Positions 9,245 to 18,691 of a stretch of 64,000 bases of DNA are shown piece after piece. The notes beneath the pieces were generated by a model, which was given only the letters and a program-made list of their open reading frames with translations, ran no database searches and was not told where the DNA came from. The number at the start of each line of letters is the position of its first letter. Positions within the stretch are counted from its first letter, which is position 1. A program made the translations under genes and the position numbers. Origin of the DNA: Pseudomonadota bacterium (GTDB taxonomy: Bacteria; Pseudomonadota; Gammaproteobacteria; Acidiferrobacterales; Acidiferrobacteraceae). Where the stretch lies: assembly GCA_021794275.1 (NCBI GenBank), contig JAJYRD010000010.1:1-64000 (forward strand), in the 5' to 3' direction.

Positions 9245-10063
9245 ATGATCGTTGCGCCTCCCGGTGCGCGAGCCGACTGTATCGCCGATGTGCAAAACAG
9301 TGCCGACTCGCGTCAGATCGCCATAGATAAGGTCGGCATAAAGGACATCCGTCACCCCGTGCGCGTCAAGGACCGCAGCCAGGGGGAGCAACACACGATC
9401 GCGCTTTTTAACATGTACGTCGAGTTGCCCCACAATTTTAAGGGCACGCACATGTCGCGGTTTGTGGAGATCCTGAACCGCTACGAGACCGAGATATCGG
9501 TCGAGTCGTTCCAGGACATGCTTGCTGAGATGGCGCGGCGACTCGAGGCCGACGCAGGCCACATCGAGATGAGCTTCCCCTACTTCGTGACAAAGACCGC
9601 GCCGATTTCAGGCGTGCGCAGCCTCATGGATTACGAGGTGGGCTTTCTGGGTGAGATTCGCAATGGGCACAGCGTGACCACCATACGCGTGGTTGTCCCG
9701 GTGACGAGCCTCTGCCCTTGCTCGAAAGAGATTTCGGAGCGCGGGGCCCACAACCAACGTTCGCATGTCACCGTGACGGTCAAAACCAACCAGTTCGTCT
9801 GGGTCGAGGACCTGATCGATATCGTAGAAAAACAGGCGAGTTGCGAGTTGTACGGGCTCCTGAAGCGCCCGGATGAAAAATTTGTGACGGAACGCGCCTA
9901 CGACAATCCACGGTTCGTGGAGGATATGGTGCGGGAGGTCGCGGGCGTGCTGAACGCTGACCCGCGGATAGATGCCTACATGGTCGAGTCCGAGAATTTC
10001 GAGTCCATACATAATCATTCGGCCTACGCACTCATCAAAAAGGACAAGACCGCGGCTCCCTAG
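9245..10063 (+). CDS. folE2: GTP cyclohydrolase FolE2
   Basis: A 272-residue GTP cyclohydrolase IB, the zinc-independent isofunctional replacement for FolE that makes dihydroneopterin triphosphate for folate (and queuosine) synthesis. The family pattern is clear: [20 protein letters not shown] at the N-terminus, [13 protein letters not shown], the metal/catalytic cysteine segment [20 protein letters not shown], and [10 protein letters not shown] near the end. Start ATG 9245 is the only one matching the family N-terminus; its ribosome-binding site is weak. No folE was seen in the window. Confidence 0.93.
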   Translation: MIVAPPGARADCIADVQNSADSRQIAIDKVGIKDIRHPVRVKDRSQGEQHTIALFNMYVELPHNFKGTHMSRFVEILNRYETEISVESFQDMLAEMARRLEADAGHIEMSFPYFVTKTAPISGVRSLMDYEVGFLGEIRNGHSVTTIRVVVPVTSLCPCSKEISERGAHNQRSHVTVTVKTNQFVWVEDLIDIVEKQASCELYGLLKRPDEKFVTERAYDNPRFVEDMVREVAGVLNADPRIDAYMVESENFESIHNHSAYALIKKDKTAAP

Positions 10064-10075
10064 GCCTTCGGGCCT
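10062..10075 (+). terminator. Short TTCG-loop hairpin after folE2
   Basis: A five-base stem AGGCC/GGCCT closes a TTCG tetraloop and overlaps the folE2 stop codon. There is no T-run after it, so it is at best a weak or factor-assisted terminator. Confidence 0.3.
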
Positions 10076-10104
10076 TGCGCGGCGCCGGGGATATCTGTTA
10101 GCCT

Positions 10105-10117
10105 CCTAATAGTTAGG
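10105..10117. promoter_or_regulatory. Candidate MarR operator
   Basis: A palindrome of CCTAA and TTAGG arms around TAG lies 19 bases before the MarR-family gene start. Short AT-rich dyads of this kind are usual autorepressor sites for MarR proteins. The palindrome is seen; the binding is inferred from position. Confidence 0.4.
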
Positions 10118-10136
10118 TTAAAAAAGGGGGCGAGCA

Positions 10137-10565
10137 ATGGGGCTTCCTCAAGAATCCTTCGCAGGGATACTCCACGAAACCGCCCGGCTATGGCGAACCG
10201 AGCTGGATCGCCGCCTGCGGCCGCTCGGCCTCAGCCAAGCCAAGTGGCGTATGCTGCTCCACATCTCCTGCAGCGAAGAGTGTACGCAGGCTGAACTCGC
10301 GGCGCGGCTCGGAGTCGAGGCACCGACCGTCGTAGGCCTGCTGGATCGTTTGACCGCCGATGGCTTGGTGGAGCGCAAGGAATCACCGCACGACCGCCGC
10401 AGCAAGACCGTCCATCTCTGCGAAGAGGGCCGCGCGCTCATGCGCCCCATAAGTGAGATGGCCGAGAGCCTGGGGCGCGAGCTTCTGGCAAACCTCACGG
10501 AGGAGGAAGTGGCGGTAAGCACCGCGACCCTAAAAAAAATCCGCGACCGCCTCCACGCCCTTTAA
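10137..10565 (+). CDS. MarR-family transcriptional regulator
   Basis: A 142-residue winged-helix repressor. The HTH and wing (CTQAELAARLGVEAPTVVGL, then DGLVERKESPHDRRSKTVHL) are the MarR signature; the flanking helices would form the dimer. It is the first gene of an apparent operon with an EmrA-like periplasmic adaptor, a universal stress protein and an EmrB-like exporter, so it most likely represses this efflux system until a small aromatic or lipophilic ligand binds. The dyad at 10105-10117 is a plausible operator. Confidence 0.88.
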   Translation: MGLPQESFAGILHETARLWRTELDRRLRPLGLSQAKWRMLLHISCSEECTQAELAARLGVEAPTVVGLLDRLTADGLVERKESPHDRRSKTVHLCEEGRALMRPISEMAESLGRELLANLTEEEVAVSTATLKKIRDRLHAL

Positions 10566-10600
10566 GTTGAAGACAGCCTTCACACAGGTCTGACCCACAC

Positions 10601-11488
10601 ATGTCCCGACTGTCGCCAATAGTCCGTGCCGTAGTCCGCCAGAAGGCCCTACTGGCCTTCATCGCCATACTGCTGCTCTATGGAGCGTATGTATATTGGC
10701 GCAGCCTCCAGAATTACGTCAGCACGGATGATGCCTACGTGGGCGCGCATGTAGTCTCTATGGCCGCGCAGGTCGCGGGACCGGTCGCGCAACTCTTTGT
10801 TCATGACAACGAAATGGTGCACGCCAAGGAGCGTCTCTTCGAGATTGATCCGCACCCCTACAAGATTGCAGTCCAGGCCGCCGAGGCCTCGGTGCAACAG
10901 CGTAAAGCCCTGCTCATCAACGCCGAGTCCATAAGCGGCCGGACGCGGCGCATGGCGGCGCACCGGTTTCTGTCATCTCAGGCCTCGGAGACCGCGCAGG
11001 CGACGGTGAAGGCCGATCAGGCCGCGCTTGCCGCCGCCCGGGCCGCGCTCGCGCGCGCAAAGCTCAATCTCGCACATTGCCTGGTACGGGCCCCGACCGA
11101 AGGTTTTCTTAGCAACATGAGATTGCGTCCCGGCGCCTACATCCAGGCGGGTACGCCCCTCTTTGCCCTCATCGCGAGCCGCACCTATTGGGTGACGGCC
11201 AACTTCAAGGAGACCGCCCTGAGCCACATCGCGGTAGGGGATCGCGCACACATCCACATCGACATGTACCCAAACCATCGCTTCCGCGGTAAAGTGATCG
11301 GCATAAGTGGCGGGAGCGGCACGGCTTTCTCGCTACTGCCGCCCGAAAACGCGACGGGCAACTGGGTCAAGGTCACGCAACGCGTGCCGGTACGCATCCT
11401 GATCCTGAACCCGAGCCCCCGCTGGCCACTGCGTATCGGTACGAGCGCGAACGCAACGGTCTTTTTCCGTAAAGCGCATCAACGCTGA
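10601..11488 (+). CDS. HlyD/EmrA-type periplasmic adaptor of a multidrug exporter
   Basis: A 295-residue membrane-fusion protein with one N-terminal membrane anchor (about residues 17-33). Next come the first half of the lipoyl domain (VSTDDAYVGAHVVSMAAQVA), a short coiled-coil hairpin, the second lipoyl half (LVRAPTEGFLSNMRLRPGAY) and a beta-barrel. These are typical of EmrA, which connects an inner-membrane DHA2 exporter with an outer-membrane channel. The matching EmrB-like gene is two genes downstream; no TolC-type gene is nearby. It is shorter than E. coli EmrA because the coiled coil is reduced. Confidence 0.87.
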   Translation: MSRLSPIVRAVVRQKALLAFIAILLLYGAYVYWRSLQNYVSTDDAYVGAHVVSMAAQVAGPVAQLFVHDNEMVHAKERLFEIDPHPYKIAVQAAEASVQQRKALLINAESISGRTRRMAAHRFLSSQASETAQATVKADQAALAAARAALARAKLNLAHCLVRAPTEGFLSNMRLRPGAYIQAGTPLFALIASRTYWVTANFKETALSHIAVGDRAHIHIDMYPNHRFRGKVIGISGGSGTAFSLLPPENATGNWVKVTQRVPVRILILNPSPRWPLRIGTSANATVFFRKAHQR

Positions 11489-11501
11489 CGGGGGACAACC
11501 G

Positions 11502-11957
11502 ATGGTCTTTCGCACCATGCTCCTCTGCTACGACGGCACACGCGAAGGCCGAACGGCCCTTAAGCAAGGGGCTGAACTTGCCGCTGCCTGCGGCGCCTTC
11601 GTGCACCTTCTGGCCGTCGTTCGTACGAGCGCCACGGTGATCGTCGGCGAGTCCTTGTCGAGCGACGCACCTTTTGCGCAGCAGACCCGCTACATCGAAG
11701 AGATCCTGAACGAGGGCGTGGCGAAGCTCACCGAGCGCGGCGTCAAGGCCCAGGGCCACGTGGCCCTGGGCGAGCCCATAGACGAGATCGCGCGGGCCGC
11801 AAAGAGCTTCCGGGTCGACCTGATCGTCCTAGGCCATCGCACGCAGTCGGCCTTCGCCCGCTGGTGGCACGGCTCGGTCGGAGTAACACTCCTTGACCTG
11901 TCCTCATGCAGCATCCTCGTGTGTATCGAAAATCCCGTTACTGAAACCGGGCCGTGA
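11502..11957 (+). CDS. Universal stress protein (UspA family)
   Basis: A 151-residue single-domain Usp protein: TMLLCYDGTREGRTALKQGA at the N-terminus and the nucleotide-binding motif VLGHRTQSAFARWWHGSVG near residue 110. Members bind ATP or AMP and affect stress survival; the exact role is rarely known. It lies 13 bases after the adaptor gene and overlaps the exporter gene by four bases, so it is translated as part of the export operon, an unusual insertion between two pump subunits. Confidence 0.9.
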   Translation: MVFRTMLLCYDGTREGRTALKQGAELAAACGAFVHLLAVVRTSATVIVGESLSSDAPFAQQTRYIEEILNEGVAKLTERGVKAQGHVALGEPIDEIARAAKSFRVDLIVLGHRTQSAFARWWHGSVGVTLLDLSSCSILVCIENPVTETGP

Positions 11958-13471
11958 GTCCGAGGCAGCGACTCCTCATCACCATCGCGGTCATGGCGAC
12001 GACCGTGATGCAAGTGCTCGACACCACCATAGTGAACGTGGCCTTACCGCATATGGAGGGCCAACTCGAGGCCACTCCCAACCAGATCACCTGGGTGCTC
12101 ACAAGCTACCTCGTGGCCTCTGCGATCTTCATGCCGCTCACAGGGTTTTTCATGGACCGGCTCGGCCGGCGCCGTTATCTCCTCGTCAGCATTTTCGGTT
12201 TCGTCTTGTTCTCCGCGCTCTGCGGCCTTGCGATGTCCCTCCGCCAGATCGTGATCTTCCGCCTGCTGCAGGGCGCCTTCGGGGCCTCCTTGGTCCCGCT
12301 CTCGCAGGCCATCCTGGTCAGCGTCTACCCGATCGAGGAGCGCGGCCGGGCAATGGCGATCTGGGGCATCGGCGTCATGATAGGCCCCATTCTCGGGCCT
12401 ACGCTCGGGGGTTATCTCACGGAAGTGCTGAGCTGGCGCTGGACCTTTTTTATCAATCTACCGGTCGGTATCCTCTCCTATGTGCTCGCGCTCACCTCCG
12501 TACCGGACACTCCGCGCGAGGACCGCAACATGGATTGGGAAGGTCTCATCTATCTCGGCGTGTCCATAAGCGCCCTCCAGTTCCTGTTAGACCGCGGGAG
12601 CGAGTACGGATGGTTTGGCTCGATGCGCATCCAACTCGCGGGCGTGATCACGGTCGCCGGTCTCGGGGCCTTCATCGTCCATAGCCTTTCACCCAGCGGG
12701 CGGCGACTCTTTGATCTGCGCATCCTTGCCGATCGCAACTTTACGGTCGCAAGCCTTCTGCTCGCGATCTTCGGGCTCGGCATGTATGGCTCCATGGTCA
12801 TGCAGCCGCTGTTTCTCGAGGAACTCCTTCATTACCCGACCCTCACGACCGGACTTGTCATGGCGCCGCGCGGCATCGTGAGCGCCGTCAGCATGCTAAT
12901 CGTGGGTCGCCTCATCACGCGGATGAGCCCGCGCGTCCTGATCACCGCCGGCATCCTGCTAAGCGGGCTTGGGACTTGGGGTATGACGCGCTACGACCTC
13001 CATATCAACGAGTGGGACGTCATGTGGCCGGTACTCATCCAGGGGTTGGGCTTAGGGATGATCTACGTGCCGCTCTCCACCGCGGCCTTTGCAAGCCTCC
13101 CGCGCGAGTCGGCATCCGAGGCGGCCGGGCTCTTCAGTCTTATGCGTACGGTAGGCTCATCGGTCGGCATCTCGCTTGTCACAGCCGTGTTCATTCGCCA
13201 CGGCCAGATCGCCTGGAATGCGATCGGCGGACACATCACCTCCTTTGGCACCGCAACTGCCGCCTACCTGGCGCCGCTTCATCTCCTCCCCCAGACGCCA
13301 CGTGGCGCCGCGGTGCTCGCCAACACACTAAGCCGACAGTCCCAGATGGTCGCCTTCGATGCCGCCTTCTTGTTCATCGCGATGAGTTTCGCCGCCATGC
13401 TGCCTCTCGTTCCGCTCGTCGGCGGACGGCGGCTGGGCGGAGAAGCGGCGCCCACCGTCGCCACTGACTAG
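11954..13471 (+). CDS. EmrB/QacA-family (DHA2) multidrug exporter
   Basis: A 505-residue MFS antiporter with about 14 predicted membrane helices. The DHA2 motif VMQVLDTTIVNVALPHMEG opens helix 1; motif A (GFFMDRLGRRRYLL) follows helix 2 and motif C (WGIGVMIGPILGPTLGGYL) lies in helix 5. It is proton-driven and probably exports hydrophobic compounds or fatty acids together with the adaptor encoded upstream. The GTG start at 11954 overlaps the usp stop (GTGA). Confidence 0.9.
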   Translation: MSPRQRLLITIAVMATTVMQVLDTTIVNVALPHMEGQLEATPNQITWVLTSYLVASAIFMPLTGFFMDRLGRRRYLLVSIFGFVLFSALCGLAMSLRQIVIFRLLQGAFGASLVPLSQAILVSVYPIEERGRAMAIWGIGVMIGPILGPTLGGYLTEVLSWRWTFFINLPVGILSYVLALTSVPDTPREDRNMDWEGLIYLGVSISALQFLLDRGSEYGWFGSMRIQLAGVITVAGLGAFIVHSLSPSGRRLFDLRILADRNFTVASLLLAIFGLGMYGSMVMQPLFLEELLHYPTLTTGLVMAPRGIVSAVSMLIVGRLITRMSPRVLITAGILLSGLGTWGMTRYDLHINEWDVMWPVLIQGLGLGMIYVPLSTAAFASLPRESASEAAGLFSLMRTVGSSVGISLVTAVFIRHGQIAWNAIGGHITSFGTATAAYLAPLHLLPQTPRGAAVLANTLSRQSQMVAFDAAFLFIAMSFAAMLPLVPLVGGRRLGGEAAPTVATD

Positions 13472-13594
13472 GGGAGAGCCCCTCGTGCCGCTATACTGAA
13501 GACCCTGAGCACGGCGGGTTTTTGTCACATAGCCGCGCGGACGGCGACACGGCGCGTGCGCCCCCGAATCCATGGCCGAGATCTCTCTTCACTC

Positions 13595-14299
13595 ATGAAA
13601 CCTTTTGCGATTTTCCGACACGCACCCGGTGAGGGCCCAGGTTATCTGGCCGAGGTCCTGAATCGTGAGGGCCTGCCTTACACCATCATACGAGTCGATC
13701 AGGGCGACGCGATGCCTGGGACCGCAAGCGACTATGCGGGCCTTGTCTTCATGGGGGGGCCCATGAGTGTAAACGATCCGCTCCCGTGGATCCCCCAGGC
13801 CTTGGCGTTGATCCGTGAGGCTTGCCAAACGGACCTGCCGATCCTGGGCCATTGCCTGGGGGGTCAGCTGATCAGCAAAGCGCTGGGCGGCACGGTCGGG
13901 CCCAACCCCGTAATGGAAATCGGCTGGGGCATGGTCGAAGCGGTCCCGGGGAAGGCCTCGGCGCAGTGGTTGGAGGGGCTCCCCGACCGTTTTGAGGTCT
14001 TCCACTGGCATGGCGAGACCTTCACCCTCCCCCACGGCGCCTCCCCCCTTCTGACCGGCCCCTTCTGCCGTCATCAGGGCTTCGTCATCGGACGGACGCT
14101 GGCGCTGCAATGCCACATCGAGATGACCGCCAGGATGATCGACTCGTGGGTGAACAGTCCGGCGGGCCGGGCGCTTGTCGCATCACCGTCCGTACAGACC
14201 GCGGATACGATACGCGACGGCGCGGCTCGCAAACTCGCAGCCCTGCACAAGGTCGCGGACATCCTCTACGCCCGCTGGCTTGCCGCAGTATGCGCATAG
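13595..14299 (+). CDS. Class I glutamine amidotransferase-like protein
   Basis: About 234 residues of a stand-alone GATase1 domain. The nucleophile elbow GHCLGGQLISKALGG carries the catalytic Cys, and the His-Glu pair is in QCHIEMT near residue 172; HWHGETFTLP is also typical. Such GMP-synthase-like proteins hydrolyse glutamine or gamma-glutamyl compounds, with unknown acceptor. The ATG at 13595 begins at the homologous residue; the longer frame to 13556 adds nothing recognisable. It overlaps the following sugar kinase by ten bases. Confidence 0.85.
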   Translation: MKPFAIFRHAPGEGPGYLAEVLNREGLPYTIIRVDQGDAMPGTASDYAGLVFMGGPMSVNDPLPWIPQALALIREACQTDLPILGHCLGGQLISKALGGTVGPNPVMEIGWGMVEAVPGKASAQWLEGLPDRFEVFHWHGETFTLPHGASPLLTGPFCRHQGFVIGRTLALQCHIEMTARMIDSWVNSPAGRALVASPSVQTADTIRDGAARKLAALHKVADILYARWLAAVCA

Positions 14300-15180
14300 G
14301 GATCGATCTCGGCGGCACGAAGATCGAAGGCATAGCCCTGGATGCGGCGGGGCGCGAGATCGCCCGTAAGCGCATACCCACGCCTGCCGCCGCCGGCTAC
14401 GACGCCATCCTGGAAGCGATTGCGAACCTCGTCGTCGCGCTCGAGACCGCGGTCTCCGAACCCTGCACGGTGGGCATAGGCGGCCCGGGGGCGATCTCCC
14501 ACAAAACGGGCCTGCTCAAGAACTCCAATACGACCTGCCTGAACGGGCGACCCCTGCGCGAAGACCTGGCCTCCCGCCTCGATCGCCCGATCCGTCTGGA
14601 GAACGACGCCAATTGCCTGGCCTTGAGCGAGGCCCGCGACGGCGCAGGCCGCGGCCTGCGATGCGTCTTCGCGGTCATCCTCGGCACCGGCGTCGGCGGG
14701 GGGCTCGTCATCGACGGCGCGCTGTGGCCTGGTCGGCAGCACATCGCCGGCGAATGGGGACACAACATCCTCGAAGCCAACGGTCCGCCCTGCTATTGCG
14801 GGCGCTTTGGGTGCGTCGAGACCCTGCTTTCCGGTCCTGGCTTTGCAGCAAGCTACAGGGCCCTGGGTGGGCAAGACGGGCTTGCCGCCGCCGAGATCGT
14901 AGCGCGCGCGCCGCGGGACCCGATCGCGCAGGCAGCGCTCGAAAAATATGGCGCGCGCCTCGGGCGAGCGCTCGGTCTGGTCGTCAATATCCTGGATCCG
15001 GACGTGATCGTGCTCGGTGGCGGTTTGAGCGCGGTGGAGGCACTCTATGCGCTGGCCCCGAAGACTCTGAGGGAAACCGCATTCACCGATGAGTTGACGA
15101 CGCCCATCGTGGCGGCCCACCACGGGGCCGCCTCCGGGGTGCGGGGCGCCGCCCATCTATGGTCAGCCCACGCCCCCTAG
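14290..15180 (+). CDS. mak: ROK-family fructokinase (Mak-like)
   Basis: A 296-residue ROK sugar kinase, closest in pattern to E. coli Mak, which phosphorylates fructose and mannose with ATP. It has the phosphate-binding loop MRIGIDLGGTKIEGIAL, the substrate aspartate in LENDANCLALSEA, the catalytic GEWGHN motif and the ROK zinc-binding cluster CYCGRFGCVET. The ATG at 14290 overlaps the amidotransferase stop, so the pair is coupled. Sugar specificity is inferred from similarity only. Confidence 0.85.
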   Translation: MRIGIDLGGTKIEGIALDAAGREIARKRIPTPAAAGYDAILEAIANLVVALETAVSEPCTVGIGGPGAISHKTGLLKNSNTTCLNGRPLREDLASRLDRPIRLENDANCLALSEARDGAGRGLRCVFAVILGTGVGGGLVIDGALWPGRQHIAGEWGHNILEANGPPCYCGRFGCVETLLSGPGFAASYRALGGQDGLAAAEIVARAPRDPIAQAALEKYGARLGRALGLVVNILDPDVIVLGGGLSAVEALYALAPKTLRETAFTDELTTPIVAAHHGAASGVRGAAHLWSAHAP

Positions 15181-15339
15181 GCGCTTCGGAGATTCACGTG
15201 CCGGCGCGAAGCGCGCCCCCGCCTCCGGGATCGGATTCGTATATCATTGAGATTAAGGCGATCGCGAGCGACGCGCCAGCTGTAGCCTTAGGGCACGGCC
15301 CCATCGAACCACACTCTTTAAAAGGATGCTCGTACACCT

Positions 15340-17040
15340 ATGCGGACACAGGCGTTGCTGCTTGCCACTCTAAAAGAAACCCCGGCGGATGCCGAGATCG
15401 TGAGCCACCGCCTCATGTTGCGCGCCGGCATGATCCGTAAGCTCGCCTCGGGGCTCTACACATGGCTACCCATAGGCCTGCGGGTGCTACGCAAGGTGGA
15501 GGCGGTGGTGCGCGAGGAGATGAATCGGGGGGGCGCCCAGGAAGTCCTGATGCCGGCGGTCCAACCCGCCGAACTTTGGGAGGAATCCGGGCGCCTGCAG
15601 CACTATGGACCCGAGCTCCTGCGGCTGACCGACCGCCACGACCGACCTTTCTGCTTCGGGCCCACCCACGAAGAGGTCATTACCGATCTGGCGCGGCGCG
15701 AGATCAAGAGCTATCGGCAGCTGCCCATGAATTTCTACCAGATCCAGACCAAGTTCCGCGATGAGGTGCGCCCGCGGTTCGGGGTGATGCGCGCTCGCGA
15801 GTTCCTCATGAAGGACGCTTACTCCTTCCACGCCGACAAGGCGTCCCTCGTAGCCACCTACGAAGTCATGTACGAGACCTATCAACGCATCTTCACGCGC
15901 CTTGGCCTGCGCTTTCGACCGGTGCGCGCCGACACCGGCAGCATCGGGGGCGATGCCTCCCATGAGTTCCATGTCCTGGCCGACACGGGCGAAGACGCGA
16001 TCGTCACCTGCCCCGCCTGCGACTATGCGGCCAATGTGGAACTCGCGCGAAGCGGTGCGGGCGCGCCGCGGGGACCGGCTTCGGCGGCGCTTACCGAGGT
16101 GGACACCGGCAGCGCGCGCACGGTCGAAGAGGTGGCGCAGGCCCTCTCAGTCCCGCCCGCCCGCATCCTGAAGACGCTCTTCATTCGCGGCGCGCGCGGG
16201 CCCATTGCCCTCTATGTGCGCGGCGATCGCGAGATCAACCCGATCAAGGCCGCCAAGGTGCCGGAGGCCTTGATCCCTCTGGCCTTCGCGAGTCCCGCAG
16301 AGGTGCGCGGCGCAGGCGGTGTCCCGGGCGCGGCGGGGCCACAAGGACTCGTCGTTCCGGGCTACGCCGACCCCGAGGCCCTCGCCCTTTCTGATTTCGT
16401 GTGTGGCGCGAACCGCGAAGACCGGCATCTCACGGGCGCAAACTGGGGGCGCGACCTCCCGGAACCGCAGGCCTTCGACCTGCGCGAGGTCACGGCCGGC
16501 GATCCCTGCCCGCAATGCGGAACGGCTCTCGAACGTGGCCGCGGCATCGAGGTGGGCCACATCTTCCAGCTCGGCACCAAGTACAGCGGCGAGATGAAGG
16601 CGACCTTCCTGGACGATGCCGGGCGCGCCCAGCCCTTCGTCATGGGCTGCTATGGGATAGGCGTCTCACGGGTCGTGGCCGCCGCCATCGAGCAAAACCA
16701 CGACGAGCGCGGCATTATCTGGCCGACACCCATCGCGCCCTTCACGGTCGCCATCGTTCCCATAGGACTCCACAAATCCCCGGAGGTGGCGGAGGCCGCA
16801 CGAGCGCTCTACGAGGGCCTGCGCGCTGACGGGATAGACGTCCTCCTGGATGATCGCGACGAACGCCCGGGCGTACTGTTCGGCGACATGGACCTGATCG
16901 GCATACCGCATAGGCTCGTTATCGGCGACCGGGGACTGAAGACGGGCACCATCGAATACAAAGGCCGCACGGACACCGAGCCCCAAAACTGGCCGATCGC
17001 GGATGCGCGCACCCTCATCGCCCAAAAGCTGGCGCGCTAG
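15340..17040 (+). CDS. proS: Prolyl-tRNA synthetase
   Basis: A 566-residue bacterial-type ProRS. Class II motifs are visible: motif 1 near [20 protein letters not shown], motif 2 in [20 protein letters not shown], and motif 3 in [13 protein letters not shown]. The editing INS domain (about residues 230-395) contains the conserved ILKTLFIRG and the deacylation [10 protein letters not shown] region follows. The anticodon-binding domain is at the C-terminus. A frame beginning at 15159 is a shadow of the upstream region. The transglycosylase gene starts inside the last codons. Confidence 0.96.
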   Translation: MRTQALLLATLKETPADAEIVSHRLMLRAGMIRKLASGLYTWLPIGLRVLRKVEAVVREEMNRGGAQEVLMPAVQPAELWEESGRLQHYGPELLRLTDRHDRPFCFGPTHEEVITDLARREIKSYRQLPMNFYQIQTKFRDEVRPRFGVMRAREFLMKDAYSFHADKASLVATYEVMYETYQRIFTRLGLRFRPVRADTGSIGGDASHEFHVLADTGEDAIVTCPACDYAANVELARSGAGAPRGPASAALTEVDTGSARTVEEVAQALSVPPARILKTLFIRGARGPIALYVRGDREINPIKAAKVPEALIPLAFASPAEVRGAGGVPGAAGPQGLVVPGYADPEALALSDFVCGANREDRHLTGANWGRDLPEPQAFDLREVTAGDPCPQCGTALERGRGIEVGHIFQLGTKYSGEMKATFLDDAGRAQPFVMGCYGIGVSRVVAAAIEQNHDERGIIWPTPIAPFTVAIVPIGLHKSPEVAEAARALYEGLRADGIDVLLDDRDERPGVLFGDMDLIGIPHRLVIGDRGLKTGTIEYKGRTDTEPQNWPIADARTLIAQKLAR

Positions 17041-17572
17041 GGCGCTTGCGCTCGCCGTCGCGATGCTCGCGGCGGGCGCGTGCGTTGCCCACACGGGGCC
17101 TTGGGGCCATATCCCCGTCCATCGCGACGCCTTCCGCGACCGCTTCGCGGCCGAGGTGTGGCTCGCCGACATGTCGCAACGGCTGTCCGTCCTCGTCCCG
17201 GCCCGGCGCTTCCGCCTCCGGCTGCTCGAGGAAGTCCGCTATGCGGCGCTACGCGAAGGCCTGCGACCACGCATCGTGCTCGCCGTGATCGAAGTGGAAA
17301 GCAGCTTCGATCCTTACGCAGTTTCCCCGAAGGGGGCGCTCGGGCTCATGCAGGTGATGCCGTTTTGGAAAAAGCGGCTCGGGAAGCCGACCGCCAACCT
17401 CTTTCAGGTGCGCACCAACCTACGCATCGGCTGCCATATCCTTCGGCATTACTTGAACCGCCACCAGGGCGATCTCTTCGCCGCGCTCGCCGCCTACAAC
17501 GGCAGCAATGGCCTGCCCTATTATCCGGACCGCGTCTACCGCGTATTCCACGCGCGTTGGTTTCGTCAATGA
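17003..17572 (+). CDS. Lytic transglycosylase, SLT domain
   Basis: A 189-residue secreted murein hydrolase. An arginine-rich start and hydrophobic stretch ([19 protein letters not shown]) form a signal peptide. The catalytic domain contains [20 protein letters not shown] with the active-site Glu, then MQVMP and AAYNGS, all standard for family 1 lytic transglycosylases that cleave peptidoglycan to 1,6-anhydromuropeptides. It begins 38 bases before the proS stop in another frame; later in-frame starts would remove the signal peptide. Confidence 0.85.
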   Translation: MRAPSSPKSWRARALALAVAMLAAGACVAHTGPWGHIPVHRDAFRDRFAAEVWLADMSQRLSVLVPARRFRLRLLEEVRYAALREGLRPRIVLAVIEVESSFDPYAVSPKGALGLMQVMPFWKKRLGKPTANLFQVRTNLRIGCHILRHYLNRHQGDLFAALAAYNGSNGLPYYPDRVYRVFHARWFRQ

Positions 17573-18001
17573 ACCGCCCCCGCCAAGCCTAGACGGCTAG
17601 GGCGAAAGTTACGTGCTTCCTCACGGCGAGCCCTCCACCGCTCCACACCGCGGACGGCCCCCCGGGGGGGGCCGGAACCGCCGGCCACTCTTTTTTCCAA
17701 CCAACGCAACAACGCCCGCGCCGCGCCCTCATCGCGGCCACAGTGGGCGCCGCAATACGGGCACTGATGTTGCCTATCCGAGAGGGTTTTCTTCGCGCCC
17801 GGCAACTTCCCGCACGCCTATTGTGGACCGCGCGGCCCATGGCAACGTTGCGTGGGGTTTTGGCATCTGCCTAGGCAGTTCCTCGTACCAGGACCCAGCC
17901 TCTTGCGCTTTGGTCCTAAACCTCTTGAGGAAGACCGCAGGCGACGCCGCGTGAATCTCGCGGTTCAAGCGCTTTTTACGGACTCCGCCGCGCTTGACCA
18001 T
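17566..18001 (-). pseudogene. TnpB-like nuclease remnant of an IS607-type element
   Basis: Two pieces in different frames of one TnpB/OrfB protein: RKKRLNREIHAASPAVFLKR with following KAQEAGSWYEELP, then CGKLPGAKKTLSDRQHQCPY and CGAHCGRDEGAARALLRWLE. The second piece is the C-terminal zinc ribbon with the last RuvC aspartate (GRDEGAA). The N-terminal two thirds, with the first RuvC motif, are missing. With the TnpA fragment upstream on the same strand this is a heavily deleted IS607-family transposon. Confidence 0.7.
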
Positions 18002-18022
18002 AGTACGCCGGTTCGCTTCGTC

Positions 18023-18185
18023 CTAAGCGCGGAACATCCCCGGCTTGCGTTTCGCGAGATCATAGCGGCGATGGCCGCCCGCCGTGTGCTCGGCGGCCCG
18101 CTTGCCCGATGCCTCCCAGCGGCGCAGGGTCCCGAGACACCCCCAGCGCCTGCGCGGCTTCACTGATCCTCACCGATCTCTCCAT
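18023..18185 (-). pseudogene. IS607-type serine recombinase (TnpA) remnant
   Basis: MERSVRISEAAQALGVSR begins at ATG 18185; after a one-base shift the next frame continues GTLRRWEASGKRAAEHTAGG and HRRYDLAK. This is the MerR-like HTH found at the N-terminus of IS607-family TnpA serine recombinases. The catalytic resolvase domain is absent; a stop follows at 18023. The frameshift was found by translating the reverse complement by hand. It pairs with the TnpB remnant just downstream. Confidence 0.75.
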
Positions 18186-18317
18186 TTTGGCGAGCCTAGG
18201 TTCGCTATGGATGACTCTCAGGCGAACCGCTAGAACCCTCCTCGGATATCGTGAGGTTGATGACAAGGACATCGCAAATCACCGAGCGCGGCCATGGGTC
18301 GCCCGACGCGCCTCTGC

Positions 18318-18602
18318 TCAATCCTCGTCATAACGCACGAGAAAGCTCTCGGGAATGCGCGCTTCCGCAGGTCCTGGTTCCTGCTCCACACGCGCAACCT
18401 GCGCACCGATAGGGCCTCGGGAGACAAACCCCGCGAGACTCTCGAGCGCCGCCTCGGATCCACATGCCAGGACCTCGACCGACCCATCCGCACAGTTGCG
18501 GACCCAGCCTGTCACACCCAGGCCGCGCGCCTGGTCGCGTACATAGGCACGGAATCCGACGCCCTGGACGCTACCCCTGACCATCAATCGGACGCAGTCC
18601 AT
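18318..18602 (-). CDS. acyP: Acylphosphatase
   Basis: A 94-residue acylphosphatase that hydrolyses carboxyl-phosphate bonds such as those of carbamoyl phosphate or 1,3-bisphosphoglycerate. The signature GSVQGVGFRAYVRDQARGLG holds the phosphate-binding loop and catalytic Arg, and GWVRNCADGSVEVLA the catalytic Asn. ATG 18602 follows a strong GGGGGGAGG site; the longer upstream frame has no family similarity. It is divergent from the peroxiredoxin gene. Confidence 0.93.
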   Translation of the reverse strand: MDCVRLMVRGSVQGVGFRAYVRDQARGLGVTGWVRNCADGSVEVLACGSEAALESLAGFVSRGPIGAQVARVEQEPGPAEARIPESFLVRYDED

Positions 18603-18691
18603 ATCCTCCCCCCTAAGACTCTTCGCGCCCCGGCGCCTCGCGCCTATCCTCGCACACGATCTTCCCCTTATCCAGACGACGGAGAGTTCAC

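Noticed and set aside
13470-13483. AGGGG/CCCCT hairpin after the EmrB-like gene as terminator
   Set aside because: Short stem and no T-tract; not reported as a feature.
17656-17673. GC palindrome as a terminator of the lytic transglycosylase gene
   Set aside because: No T-run on either strand, and it lies within the TnpB relic; more likely a homopolymer artefact or chance.
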